Assembly (NCBI GenBank): GCA_943737045.1
Contig: CALSFV010000404.1
Location: 105,001-169,000 of the forward strand
Length of the DNA stretch: 64,000 bases
Source: Parapristionchus giblindavisi
Taxonomy: Eukaryota; Nematoda; Chromadorea; Rhabditida; Diplogasteridae
Reading direction: 5' to 3'
The notes beneath the pieces are model-generated. The model ran no database searches. It had not been told where the DNA came from and saw nothing but the letters and a program-made list of their open reading frames with translations. The position numbers and the translations under genes were made by a program. Shown in pieces: positions 12,301-25,400 of the stretch; position 1 is the first letter of the stretch; every line of letters starts with the position of its first letter.

Positions 12301-15300
12301 TGATTTTTATATTTTTCTCCTTCTATCCTCGTTGAAGAGAGACGGCAAGGATTGACATAGTACATATTGTAGCCCTGACACTTCTGTACATGATGGTCAC
12401 ATTCCCTTGGAAATCCAACTTTTCTGAAGCATCGAGAATTGCAACTGAATGCGAGATATGTGTATTTTGCAAAAATCGAAAATTAAATTTCTTGTAAATC
12501 GCAAGAGTAGTAGGTAGCTTTATTATGTCATTTTACTTGTAGTGATGCGCCTACACAGAAAAAAATGTACAAGTAGACTCAGACTACATTTAAAAAAAAT
12601 TTCAAAATAATTATTTTATTTTTATTTTTTTCAACCCCGACATTGAGTCGACCGTCAAGGCAAGTTGATTCATAGGGCGGATGGTAGCTGATGCATGTCC
12701 GTTTGCGAAAATAACTGCCACGTAAAGAATCGTCGTTTCGCAGATCTAGAATTTATTTTTTTAATTATCAAACTTGAAAAATTACATGTTTCTTTCATAT
12801 AAATCGGTTGGAAGGTGGCGTACGGCAGCCAAAGCTGTACCATTGTTATCAGTACGAGTGTACTATACTGCACTACCGTAACCGTCAAGAATCGTGAACT
12901 GATTTTTTTTCAGTCGATCCATGATTCTCAACCATGACCCCGGGTTCATGGTTGAGAATGGCTGAGGTCGAAAAATTCATGACGATCCCAGACCGAATAC
13001 TGTGTGGCATTATATCAACAGTGAGCCAACTTCTAGTTTTCTGGATACCGTAACCCAAACTAAAGTAATTGTAAGGCACGCACCTGAATTTTCCGAGAAC
13101 TTCACCACATTATTATAGGGTACGGTAACTAGATTACTGTAGTTTGGGTTACGGTATCCAGAAATCTAGAAGTTGGCTCACTGTTGATATATTGCCAAAT
13201 AGTATTTGGTCTGGGATCATCATGAATTTTTCGACCTCAGCCATTCTCAACCATGAACCCGGGGTCATGGTTGAGAATCATGGATCGACTGAAAAAAAAT
13301 CAGTTCACGATTCTTGACGGTTACGGTAGTGCAGTATAGTACACTCCTACTGATAACAATGGTACAGCTTTGGCTGCCGTACGCCACCTTCCAACCGATT
13401 TATATGAAAGAAACATGTAATTTTTCAAGTTTGATAATTTAAAAAATAAATTCTAGATCTGCGAAACGACGATTCTTTACGTGGCAGTTATTTTCGCAAA
13501 CGGACATGCATCAGCTACCATCCGCCCTATGAATCAACTTGCCTTGACGGTCGACTCAATGTCGGGGTTGAAAAAAATAAAAATAAAATAATTATTTTAA
13601 AAAAATTTTTAAAATGTAGTCTGAGTCTACTTGTATATTTTTTCTGTGTAAGCGCATCACTACAAGTAAAATGACATAAGAAAGCTACCTACTACTCTTG
13701 CGATTTATAAGAAATTTAATTTTCGATTTTTGCAAATTACACATATCTCACATTCAGTTGTAATTCTCGATGCTTCAGAAAAGTTGGATTTCCAAGGGAA
13801 TGTGACCATCATGTACAGAAGTGTCAGGGCTACAATATGTACTATGTCAATCCTTGCCGTCTCTCTTCAACGAGGATGGAAGAGGAAAAATCGGAAAATC
13901 ATACACGATAAAACATATCCAGAACGATATGATATTACTGCTCAGCTGTGTTTATAAGGGCGCATAACATGTTATTCACCAATAAAAAGAAATAACGTTG
14001 CTAGCTATGACGATTGAAAAGTTATGAATTTTTCAATTTTTTTACTTAATGTGGCATATGTGAGCCGGGTTTGAGCCTAAGGGCTTTTTCACTATAACTT
14101 TCATCGGTCTCCACCTGGTATGTGTCTATGATGAAAGTATTGAGGGCCAGATCGAAAGTCCTCGCGAATGTCCGGACCATGCTCGAGTCTTACCGAGCCG
14201 GTCTCTTAAAATGATCATAACTCGGTTTATTTTCATCGTGCAGTGAGCTGACAGGTGTCATTCGAACCGTATTCTAATGCTCTCCAAAAAAGTTATGCAT
14301 GACCCATTCGCTGCTAAGTCGTCTTCAGGGCGAAAAACACAAAAAAAACATATTTTCTGAACAAAAAGGTGACCTGTTCTCGAAAATTTTCTCTTGAGAT
14401 CATCGGTATTATTGCAGAAAATATGTTAACAGATCACGTACAATGTCTGCCACCCCAATGCTGTTTAATAAACTACAAGGGACTTAGCCATTTTTATCTC
14501 GCATCAACAGTTTTTTTCCTTTTTTTCCTTTTTCCTTTTTTTTCATTTCCTTTTTTTGAAGTAGCCGATTGGACCATTTTGAAGGGAGATACGATTAAAA
14601 TAAACCGAGTTATGATCATTTTAAGAGTAGATCACAAAAAATCGGTAATTTGAAATTTTCGCAAAATGAAGTGGCTAGGCCTTCTCATGACCCACAACCA
14701 CACCCACTGATCGACTTTCATCGAAATCGGAGACAAAAAAAAATTCCTAGTGGCAGGGCTTGCTACACTTTTACCGGAGACCCGTGATAATGTGTATGTG
14801 TTGTCCTCATTGTCAGTATGGTACTTCAATAAGAAGAGAAGATGAAGGAAGTAGATTATCTCCATTATCTCCATCTGCCCCTCCATTCATTCCATCTTCA
14901 CAATCATCTTCTATTCATTCTATTCAATCTTCATCATTCAATCCTAATGTATGCAATGTATCCCCTTTATTTCACTCATTCACACCATATTCATATTCGT
15001 TATGTTTTGTCTTTCATTCATTCATTCATTCACTGCTATACTCTACCAATCTATCTATATCTATATAATATTGAATAATATTAATATTTCATTAAGGCTA
15101 AATCTTTTATTCCAACTACAAATGTAATAGATGAATCTGAATATTATGATGAAGTTGTGAATGATTCATCTCATCAATGGTATCATATCATTCATTCTAT
15201 ATCTCATTCATTCATTCATCTCATTCATTTATTCATTTGAGGGATATCAATGCATATAATGATCTTATCCATGACCGAGGTCTACTTGATGAGGTATCAA

Positions 15301-18300
15301 ATATTTAGTTTATCTATACAACCATCTAATTAATTTCATTTTCATCATATTCTCTCTTTTCAAAACTTAAAATGTACTTTGATTTGTCTTGATAGATACA
15401 TCACTCAGACTCAATTTAAGTAAACTACAAGAGAAAGAACATTTGGCGAAATGCATTACAGTATACCACTCCACTTAAAGTAGACTTTCGGTTAGCTTGT
15501 AGTTTACTTAAATTTCAAGTAACAGTTATAAGTAGACTAAGTTTTGAAAGACCCGAGTATGTGAAGTTTTCTTAGAGGGATGTCCTTCGATAAAGAAATG
15601 TGATGGCCCATTTTGGTATCCCAATTATCGTTACTAGTGTACACAATCCAGGGATGGGCGTAAAATGAAAATTTTACGGATCCGTAAAAGCGTAAAATTT
15701 ACGGATTCAAAATCCGTAAAATCTTTAAAACATGCTTCTAGTTTGACATTTTCGTATCATAGCAGTATTAATCAACGCAAAAATTAACAACACTGAAACT
15801 GCACATCAACGGAAATGAAAACAAGTGGATCTGCGCTATTGACAATTAGAAACCACATCACTGAATGTTCTCATTGCACTTAGGTGAATTCAGAAATTTT
15901 ATGAGTCAACGATGTTCAATAAGAACATAGTTAGACTACTCATAGAAGTGCTGTATGTATAAGTTTTTGAGATCAAAAAACATTTTTTGTTCAATTTTCT
16001 CTTATTTTTTAAGGATTTATTTCTTTAAAATATTTTACGGATTTTTATTTTACGGAATCCGTAAAATAAATATTTTACGGCCAATACCGTAAAATCCGTA
16101 AACGTAAAATCCCATCCCTGACACAATCATAAGATAAAGTGATCTATTGGAGACAAATAAAGTGGAATCTATTCCCATATGTAAATTAGATATAATATTG
16201 CATTACTGTAATTGTAATGATCTATAATTTACAGTATCGAATAGAGATTAAGAATATGGAGAAGGAGATTAGAGAGAAGGATGAGAAGTAAGTGAAGACA
16301 ATCAATCATACATACCGTCAAAACGAAAAAAAGTGAAACATTTGTGACAGATTGTGACAAAACTTCACAAGATTCCCATTTTTAGCATTTTTCACGACCC
16401 TGATGATGATGATCATAGGTGGGCACCATAGGTCGAATAGCTAGGTTATCGGTTTACAAAATGCGGTCAGGTTTTTAGACTTTTGGCAAATTTGGCTCAA
16501 AATGCGGTCAGGTTTTTCGATTTTTGTGAAATTTTGGCTTAAAATGCGGTCAGGTTTTACGATTTTTTTGGAAATTTGGCTCAAAATGCGGTCAGGCTTG
16601 GTGCTTTGTAACATACTTTTCGACCTATGGTGGGCACGCTGGGGGAAAGGCTGTGCGCAAACCGGGGAAGAATGAGGCAAGGCTGTGCGCATGGCTATTT
16701 TTTGACGAATTCGACTGGAAATTGTCCGATTTTTTGCGAGGCAAGGCTATGCGCAAGTCCTCCATGGGAAGGCAAGGCTGTGCGCAAAAAATTATCCGTT
16801 TCCACGCGTCCATGTATGATGATGATCTAAGGTTTTTTATTGTAAATGTGTTTACCCAGTGCAGTTATGCACGACCAAACTGAAAAAATATCGGGAGCGC
16901 TGAGGAGCAAAATTAGTATACTGTATCATATTATAGAATCTTACTGTAAAACTGCTGCCTTAGCGCTTTTTTTCGTCTAATCATGAATATGTAATATTTA
17001 GCATTACCTGACTTCGTATGGCGAATTTGCACTGTTTGGATCATGGCATGGATAAAGCTTCAAAAGTGGTATACCGTAGAAAATCCTACCGTATTCCAGT
17101 TTCATAAAACAGCGTTCACAGTGATTTATTAGAAAAAATTTCTTCATATGTCAATTAAGCAAACTCAGTGATGCTCAAATACCCTATTACATAATAAAAA
17201 AACTAGAAACCGCGTTTAGATTTCATGATTCAAAATGTTCAAAATCCTGTGAACTTTTGTGGCAATTTGTCACAAATGTTTCACTTTTTCCTTTTGACGG
17301 TATGTACTCCATAGATAAAAAGTACCTTACAATATATGTGTTACGTGGTTATTCGACCTATATTATTCATATCTTGAGGATTCATCATTTACATGAAGAA
17401 TTAAAAGAATTAAATGACAAGAAGCGTAAGGATAATGTCAAAATTGAGGATTTATCTAAGCAGATTGAAATGGTAGGAGAATATATATGGAGATGCTTTG
17501 ATAGATATATAATTATAGGAGAATGATAATTATTCAATATGTGAGAATGAGAAAGATAGATTGAATGTAGAACTGGAGAGATATAGGAGTTTATATGAAG
17601 AGAAGATTAGAGAAAATGAAGAAACAATGAATAGATTAAGAGAAATGGAAGTAAGAAACAGAATGAATATGGAAGAATTGAATGAAATAAAGATAAAGAA
17701 GAGTATGGATTTATTAGAGAAGAAGATAAAAGTATCATCTAAAGCTATTCTGTATTGTGATGCTATCAGTAAAAAGTAATTTATTTGTAAATGTACTTAA
17801 ATGATTGAAATAATTAAGAATCTATATGCATAGTGATGGAAGTCGATTAGGTATGGTATTCATACAATTGAAGGACAAATGGATTGATTATCATAAAAGG
17901 GCTCAAGATATATCTTCGAACTATAAAGTATTAATCCTTTTTTTGTTTTATACCATACTATAATTATTTAGATTTATAATTATATTGATTGGTATGGATT
18001 AGATGAATTAATTGAACCAAGGATTCCTATTGATGCTTATGAGCTTATACTAACATCTTATGAATATCATTATGGTAATTTACATAAACATTCATATGAT
18101 CTCGCTGTCAATGTCAAGTTCTTCCTATTGGATAAAGGAAAATCATATCCCGAGTTAGTTTATTTTTAATATTATTATTTTTCTTTATTCTTTATTTTGA
18201 TTTTTAGTGCTTATATTCATGGAGTGATTCAAAAATGGATGAAAACATTGAGTGATCTGCCTTCTATTAGCTTTGATTCGAATGATGATACTCTTGTTGA

Positions 18301-18908
18301 AGTAAGTTCATTTATAGTGCATATTATAGCATAGTATATGGTTCATTGATTCATTATATTAAGAGAGTAAGTCGTATGGTAGTGATTGCAATGGGTGATG
18401 ATATTCAACCTCTTCTTCCTCCTCCTCATTCCCCCTCTCCTCCTCCTCCTCCTCCTTCTACTTCTTCTATTCAATCATCTAATCGTCCTCTTCCTAATCT
18501 ATCTCTCAATATGAACAAACAATTCAAACGAAATATTCCTCCCCCTACTCCTCCTACTAAAGTATGGAAGAATCATGATAAGGTATTCATATTATTAATA
18601 TAATATAATATATATTAGATATATTGATATGATTGAAGGTTCGTCATGTATCTCTTATGAATCATGAATGTTTATTGTGTTTGGAAGTATTTGATGAAGA
18701 TAATGATATTATCTTTCATTGTGAGAGTGAATCTTGTAATGAACCATATCATAAACAAGTAAGTTCATTCCTATATATTCTAATCTCTTATATATTCATA
18801 TCATTTAAGTGTGTTGATGATTTGTGTGCACATTCTAAAATTGGTGTTGCTCAATGTCCTAATTGTAGAAGACCTTTCCCTAGTAGAGAGGAATATCCTA
18901 GACTATAA
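6341..18908 (+). CDS. TTC3/DZIP3-type coiled-coil E3 ubiquitin ligase (probable)
   Basis: Multi-exon gene. The start ATG at 6341 encodes MSDSEDDLCPCADC. Around 7215-7550 there is a cysteine/histidine module (CTKCIE, CCDGCTLFLHRSC, CLCPTDGCGYEVEE) like the zinc-binding domain of TTC3/DZIP3. Then come lysine-rich exons (9010-9110), DRGHVFLPGLTVVGQRGG (9546), helical exons to 10560, a long charged coiled coil (10683-11365), more helices (17390-18170), a proline-rich stretch (18400-18580) and a C-terminal RING-like domain: CLLCLEVF, CNEPYHKQ, CPNCRRPF, ending REEYPRL (18663-18905). A C-terminal RING after long coiled coils fits TTC3/DZIP3. I see no TPR repeats, and the second junction (about 6456-6635) is unresolved. 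Large introns hold the foldbacks at 7577 and 11814, the hAT-like element at 15649 and a MITE nest at 16315. Family moderately sure; function inferred. Confidence 0.6.
7577..8985. mobile_element. Tc1-like foldback element (1.4 kb) in an intron of the RING gene
   Basis: Termini CAGTATCGGCGTAAAG and the exact complement are flanked by TA duplications (7575-7576, 8986-8987). The arms are several hundred bp and near-identical, so each arm yields the same 61-residue ORF in mirror orientation; these are not genes. No transposase is visible. It sits in the intron joining ...GKEFIL to WLRCVVEKK. Confidence 0.88.
10826..11190 (+). repeat. 42-bp coding tandem repeat (14-residue helical repeat)
   Basis: About eight to nine copies of a 42-bp unit encode DEWRRNEEERKRKE, with an alternate KRNEEE form. 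Fourteen residues equal two heptads. The alternating E and K/R composition predicts a coiled coil or a single stable alpha helix in the RING protein. Long ORFs on the opposite strand and in another frame are by-products. Confidence 0.9.
11814..14786. mobile_element. 3-kb foldback element, CAC termini, ATAA duplication (CMC/Chapaev-like)
   Basis: The termini read CACGGGTCTCC with the complement GGAGACCCGTG, flanked by direct ATAA (11810-11813, 14787-14790). The two arms of about 1.3-1.45 kb pair almost throughout around a centre near 13110. CAC termini with 4-bp duplications match Chapaev-type CMC transposons by established criteria. No transposase ORF is present, so it is non-autonomous. It sits between RING-gene exons ending near 11720 and starting near 14800. 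The second copy of this type is at 61721-63203. Confidence 0.8.
14210..14620. mobile_element. piggyBac-like MITE (TTAA) nested in the foldback
   Basis: Inverted termini AATGATCATAACTCGG with complement CCGAGTTATGATCATT, flanked by TTAA on both sides (14206-14209, 14621-14624). The opposite arm of the host foldback carries the uninterrupted site CTCTTAAGAG at 11992-12001, so the insertion and its duplication are directly visible. No coding capacity. Confidence 0.9.
15649..16120. mobile_element. hAT-like MITE, TIR CAGGGATGGG
   Basis: Begins CAGGGATGGGCGTAAAAT and ends ACGTAAAATCCCATCCCTG, with a perfect 8-bp duplication ACACAATC (15641-15648 and 16121-16128). The sub-terminal regions repeat TTTTACGG motifs. 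No transposase. The 8-bp duplication with CAGGG ends assigns it to hAT. It lies in an intron of the RING gene. Confidence 0.93.
16414..16818. mobile_element. hAT-like MITE, TIR CATAGGTGGGC, with minisatellite interior
   Basis: Left end CATAGGTGGGCACGC, right end GCGTCCATGTATG, flanked by ATGATGAT (16406-16413, 16819-16826). The interior repeats GGCAAGGCTGTGCGCA about four times. It is interrupted near its left end by the element at 16427-16629. The flank is itself a short GAT repeat, so the duplication is weaker evidence here than elsewhere. Confidence 0.65.
16427..16629. mobile_element. hAT-like MITE, TIR CATAGGTCGAA, copy 1
   Basis: CATAGGTCGAATAGCTAGG at one end and ACATACTTTTCGACCTATG at the other, with a perfect 8-bp duplication GTGGGCAC (16419-16426, 16630-16637). 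The interior is about four degenerate units of roughly 40-45 bp built on AAAATGCGGTCAGG. Confidence 0.92.
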
Positions 18909-19464
18909 TCAAATTGTCATTCTCTGTATATAATGTTGTACCTCTTAGTCTAGTATAGTATACTCGTAGTGTCTCTAGTATCCACTAGTATAATACATCT
19001 CCACTCATCCATCACTGGTATCATTTCCTCATTTACTTCTTGTTATGCTTTATTGAATAAAGAATCATTCCTAGAATGTTTTATCTCTCGATTAGTTGCT
19101 GATATTACCCTTCCAAGGAATTAATTGCTAAACAACACGACAATACTTGAATACCCAACACGACGATCGAACCATTACAATATCCCGGAATTACAAAGAT
19201 TGAAAAGAAAGAAAAAAACCTGAATGGATGTGACAAGAGTCTAGATAGGGTGAACAGTATAAAGACTCGTTATATGAGTACAGTGAATCAAAGGGAGGAA
19301 GGAAGGATATATCACAGATGTATAATGGGCAAGTGAATTAATACAATGACAATATATCTATTATGATTCAGAATATAACAACTGTAATACAAAGATGACT
19401 AAATATAAAATAAACTTATGTACTGCAATATATGTATAATTCAAAATGATAATGTATAAAGTAA
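18909..19464. other. Convergent 3' intergenic region
   Basis: Lies between the RING-gene stop (+) and the carboxypeptidase stop (-). AT-rich, no credible ORF and no recognisable repeat. Confidence 0.6.
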
Positions 19465-22400
19465 TTACAACTTTCGTATATCAATGACATCATCTTCTTC
19501 TTCATCATCTGTCATATATAAAGGAATACGTTCAAATCCTTCTCTTGATTCATTAAATGGACGACGATATAAAGATATTCCCATTCGACGAAGGATTATA
19601 TACTGTAACATCGTAATCGATAACTAATCAATATATTCATTCATTCTTACCCCTAAGATCAATAATCCAGCTGCTAGAAGTGCTGCAGTGAGAATAGAAT
19701 GAGAAGATGAAGATGATGATATGATAAGTTCCTCGAGCGGATGTGTATCAGAGATCTATAATATATTCTCATCAAAAGAATCACTAGTATATAATATAAT
19801 CACCTCAAATTGTATTTCCTTAGGTGATGAATCTTGAATAAGAACTTCCATATTATGAATTCCATTATTTAATGGAATGAATATCATTCCATTTCTACCT
19901 CTCCATTCTCTATTTAATCCTCCTTTCTCTCGTACTAAGATAACATTCTATAATGATTACTTATCTATATTATATCAATCATTTCCAATACCTTTGGTAT
20001 ACTTAAACCTCTACTTCTCATATCAATAGCACTACTCAATGCCTTCTCATTCTCTCCTATTACTCCTCCTGTTGATCTTTCCTCATAACAACATCCCAAC
20101 TACAATCAATCAATCAATCAATCAATAATAGATAGATTATTGATTACTTGTAGTAATAATGCAGAAGGTGGAGGTATTCCATCCCAATCATTATCACTCC
20201 ATATCATTGGTCCTATTGTTTCTTTTCCATTTAATACACGACCACCAGAGATTGTATTACGTTCACCTTAATATATAATAAATGATATGAATAGATAGAT
20301 TGAATATTCTTACTTGAACAAACATCATATGTAGTATTATTCATCAATGCCTGATTCCATTTAAATGCTTCAGCCATTTTTTGTGAAAGACCAATGGATT
20401 CAGGATCAAGATATCGTACTTTTACACCGCCTATATTCATATTATAAAATATTTGTTATTCACATTATCTATCTACCTATAAAGTATACAATGAAACTAA
20501 CCACTTGCAACGAAAATGACCATATCTAGGGAAGGAATTGATCTCCTGATATCTTGAACAAGAAAACGGAACGGATCGATTGAACCATAATCATGACAGT
20601 TTTGCTAAAACAAATAATATTAAAAGATTTATTATGCTGATATCTACCTGTGTTTGAGGGATCTCAGGTACAAATACGATAGTTCCCCTATCACGAATAG
20701 ATGTATGACGAGGAAGAGTTGAATTACATAATAATGAAAGATATTCATATACGAATGATTCTGTTCTCTTTTCTATTGATGTTATCAATGTGAATGGTGG
20801 ACGTCCACTACCTCAACAATCAATATATTCATTCATTCATTCATTAATCAATATGAATGAACAAACCAATAGCAGTAATTGTTAATCTATCATGTTGTAT
20901 TCTATGAGCACATTTCTCATCATCTTCAAATATAGATAATGAAGCAGAAGTAGATAGAATAGCTTCAGTTGGAGAATAATGATCTAATGGATTAGATGAT
21001 GGAACTACTGAGTATTCTGATACTGAATCTGATGAAAGAAGACGCCCAATCATCTAAGATGAACAATATCATCTATTCATTCATTCATTCATTCATTATA
21101 ATGAATACCTCAATAGTTCCTTCAATAGCTGCCCATCTCTTATCATAATCTTCTTCTCCTTCACAACCAATCGATATCCCAATTGAGAATGAATTCTTTA
21201 AATTGAATGTATCTACTTCTTGGGCAACTCTAGTCTCTTTTACTATTCTTAAATGATCAATATTATTGATTGAATGAATAGAATGAATAGACATACTCTT
21301 CACAACTTCCACTACTCGGTATAGCTTTAACTAAACTCTTATCTAGATTACTTTTATGGAATAAAGGAGGAGTTGTATCAGAAGTAGAGAAGATTATTGA
21401 TCCAGGAGGGCCTGTTCCAACTACCTACACAATATAATCATATGATATCATAATCATAATCATAGTTCACTTACAATGATTGCATTCGCATCAAAATCAT
21501 GTATATTCTTTTGATAAAGAGATGGATATTCAGGAATGATAAGAAGAGATAATGAAGGGGGTATATGAGTAGGTGATGATGATATACAAGTTTGTATTAG
21601 AAGACGATCAAGTGATTGAGATGAAATGGATGAATATCCAAGTACAGCTATACGAATCTATAATCATTCATTGATCTGAAGAATGAAATGATTAAAATAT
21701 ACCTTTCCATGTCCTCTTCTATATATACTTCTATTAGAATGAATAGGAGGTGAACAATTCGATAGAGTCATATTCTTAACTTCCATTGATTCCGGTCTAA
21801 TCAATGTAACAGTAAATGATTCTGATTCATATGAATCTGCTATTATCGTTATCTATAATTAATCAATATAATTATAATATATTGATTGATTAGTGTAAAT
21901 GTACCGTATGCTCTCCAGGTGGAAGTATTCTCCAATATTCACCATTTGAAGTACCTTTAATTGTTTTTCCTTGATTAACAACAATAGTAGCATTAGGTAT
22001 AGGATGTCCATTAGAATCTCTTATTATTCCTCTTATTCCACCCATTCCAAGAGATAAGAATGAAAGAAGGGCATATTTATGTTCTTCCCATAATCTACAA
22101 CATATTCATTCATTAAATTTGCATGCTAATAATTATAAAGGAACACATTAGCACTCTAATTATACAGTATCCCAAGTATGTTATCTCTATCAATAGACCT
22201 TTCGATCTCTTTCTTCACTTTGACTTTCAAAAACAATTTGATGATAAGTATAAGTAAAAATAAAGAGTGAAAATACTTGGGTAACATTGTCCTCGTAGGA
22301 AACTTAAAGCATCCCATCTCAATAGTTATTTCTAAACAATTAGTGAATCTATACTGCCAATCCTGCATTCCACCCGCCAGATGATACCTAATATATAATA

Positions 22401-25400
22401 TACATTTATCGTCAAACGAAAAAAAGTGAAACATTTGTGACAAATTGTGACAACATTTGAAGAAAAAAACTTCACAATCTTCCGGCTTTTAGCATTTTTT
22501 TCACGCTCTTAATGGTGTATTCATAGGTCGAATAGCTAGGTTATCAGTTTTCAAAATCCGGTCAGGTTTTTGATTTTTGGCAAATCTGGCTCAAAATCCA
22601 CTCATTTTTTTGATTTCTGTGAAATTTTGGCTCAAAATCCGGTCAGGCTTGGTACTTTGTAACATACTTTTCGACCTATGGGTGTATTATCTAAGGTTTT
22701 TCAGCGTGCATGTTTTGCCTAATGCACTTATGCAGGACTCAAGTAAAGAATTATGCGGTACAAAACTGGTATACTGTAGCATACTCATAGGTCGAAAAGT
22801 ATGTTGCAAACAACGAAGCCTGATCGCATTTTGGATTTTTTTTTAAACCGACAGTATTTTGTGAAAACCTGATTTTACTGTAAATGTGCGGACACCATGA
22901 TTTCTTCTCCTAATTATGGATGTATCTATCATTAACTGTTTGGATCATGATATTAGTCAGACTGCAAAAACAGGTATACGGTAAAGAATTCTACCATATA
23001 CCAGTTCTACAAAATCAAGGCGAATAATTTATTTATTTTTCTTCATAGGTCGAAAAGTATGCTCCAAAGTACCAAGCCTGGCTGCATTTTGAACCAAAAT
23101 TTCCCAAAAATCGAAAAAGCTGACCGCATTTTGAAAACCGATAACCTAGCTATTCGACCTATGCCACTGATGGTCAAATACCTAATTACCTAATAAAAAA
23201 ACCAACAACTGTGTTGAGATAACATGAAACAAAGTTTTTAAAATCTTGTGAACTTTTGTCAAATTTTGCCAGAAATGTTTCACTTTTGTTGTTTTTACGT
23301 TATATATAATATGATACCATGCAGCCCCATTAGTTATTCCATTAACAAATACATCTCCATTAACGGATAATCCACATCTTCGACCACTCTTCCACATATT
23401 TGAATGAGCACGAGCATATCTGCAACCAATAAAGGCTTCATAACCATACTTATCTCAGTATTATTACATTATTATTATACATATTATTATAATATTGTAT
23501 TGACAGACTGACCTATATGCCATCTCAACAAATAAGATATCATCATCACTGGGAGTATATATTCCATCTTGTCCACTTTCAGAATCATCATATGGATAAT
23601 TAGCAACCAATGAACCTATTGAAGAAGATAAATACTTTATATCATATCCTAAATACCTCCATGAAGATTAGCCGATATGATAAATGGTTGACTCTTCAAC
23701 CATTCCATTACTGCTACTGTCTCAGGTTCAGGGAATAAACCTAAACAATATCATTCAATAATCAATATAATGAATATAATGTACCTGAAGTCTTCTCCCG
23801 ATGGGATGGAAATCGAGGAGGGAAATTACGATTCAAATCAACACCATGTACATTCTCTCGTCCCTTTATATGAATGAATGATCAAAGGATACTGTAGATT
23901 GTAAAGATACTGTATATCCTTGTCGATCTCCATCAAATCCTCTTTCATAACCATCAGGATTCATAGATGGCATTAAATGTATTCGAGTTGAATCAATCAA
24001 TGATGTTATCCATTTATTCTTTCCATAGTTCTTACATAGTATATCCATTAGATATAAGATAGTCTCACGACCGACAACCTTCAATACATCTATGTACACA
24101 AAATAGATAGATAAATCAATTATATACTCACTTCATTTCCATGCATATTGCCCACTAACTTCACTTCAGGTTCCAATTCTTCGTGAATTCTTGGATTATC
24201 AGAGATTATGATGACCTATAATGGTATCAAATATATCTGTGTCTGTTTATTCATCATTGTAATCTCAAACTAATATATTATTCCATTCTTAAGATATACA
24301 TGCGATATACTCACAGAGAAAATTTACTTACGAGATGTTCTGTTTAAGAAATTGACTGCTTACAACAAACATCAGAAATTGAATTTCTTACTTTTCAAGA
24401 TGATTTGTCACCGATATTTCTTATAATTAAGAAAATGAAAAGCAAGAAATTATAAATTTAAGTAAATTTTGAGCGTGAGTAGGCACAATTGATAGATTGA
24501 AAAGAATACCCAGATATCTCTTCCTTCACTACTCTTTCCAATTGAATATAAATGAGTGATATTAGGATAGTTAAGTGAAGTCTCCTTCAACCATGCAGTC
24601 ATTTTAGTATATCCATGATTGTAGATATCACTATTGTTTACATCATCCAATGGTCCTATCCTTCAATAAATATATTCGACATACAGTAATCTAATATTAA
24701 TATTAACCAATTTTTAATATTTTTCACACCCCTGGTTAATATTAATAATATTAACCAGGGATGTGAAAAATTTCCCGACCTTTCCGAAATTTCCCGGACT
24801 TTTGCGTGAAAATCCATTTCCCGATGAAAAAATTCGGGAAATTCGTTTGGCGAAAAAAAATGAGCTTTCGAAGAAAAATGATTGTAAATTAGTAGTTTTG
24901 AAAAAAAAATCACATATTTTGAGAAAGCAAAGCAAAAGATGATTAACGGAATTTCGAAATGAAGATTTCTGCCAATGTTTTTGGTAGCGCAGACATAGTA
25001 TGAGGCCTTTCGAAGAACCATTTTCAAAATGAAAGTCAAAACAGTTTAAGACATCGGCTCAGTGAGATTCCATGAAGTGCCGGACATCGACCTCACCGAT
25101 TTGGCCCAAAAATTTTTATGGATACCCCATGGGCCCCCATCACAAAATGGGTATTCATTTGGGCTGGTTCCTTGAAACACAGATGTGGCGGGTTTTCGAA
25201 TTTTGAAAACTCGATTTTCACCGAAAAAAAAATGGAGCGACCTAGGACCAATGTTAGTGTCGATTAATTATAAGCATAAACAGCAGGGCTGGGATTTTTT
25301 GTTCGGTATTTTTTTTTGTTTTTTGGTTTTTTGAGAATTATTTGTTTGGTTTTTCTGCAAAAACCAAAAAATAACAACAAAAAACGGATAAAGAAAATTT

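Larger units (their letters stand above)
16315..17300. mobile_element. CCGTCAAAACG-family MITE carrying two nested insertions
   Basis: Termini CCGTCAAAACGAAAAAAAG and TTTTTCCTTTTGACGG with TA on both sides (16313-16314, 17301-17302). It is enlarged by the insertions at 16414-16818 and 16427-16629. It lies in an intron of the RING gene. Confidence 0.88.
22409..23300. mobile_element. CCGTCAAAACG-family MITE with nested CATAGGTCGAA copies
   Basis: The left end TCGTCAAACGAAAAAAAG and right end near TTTTTACG are diverged relatives of the family termini, with TA adjacent. It contains three insertions of the CATAGGTCGAA element (22522, 22786, 23044). Located in a carboxypeptidase intron. Confidence 0.72.
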
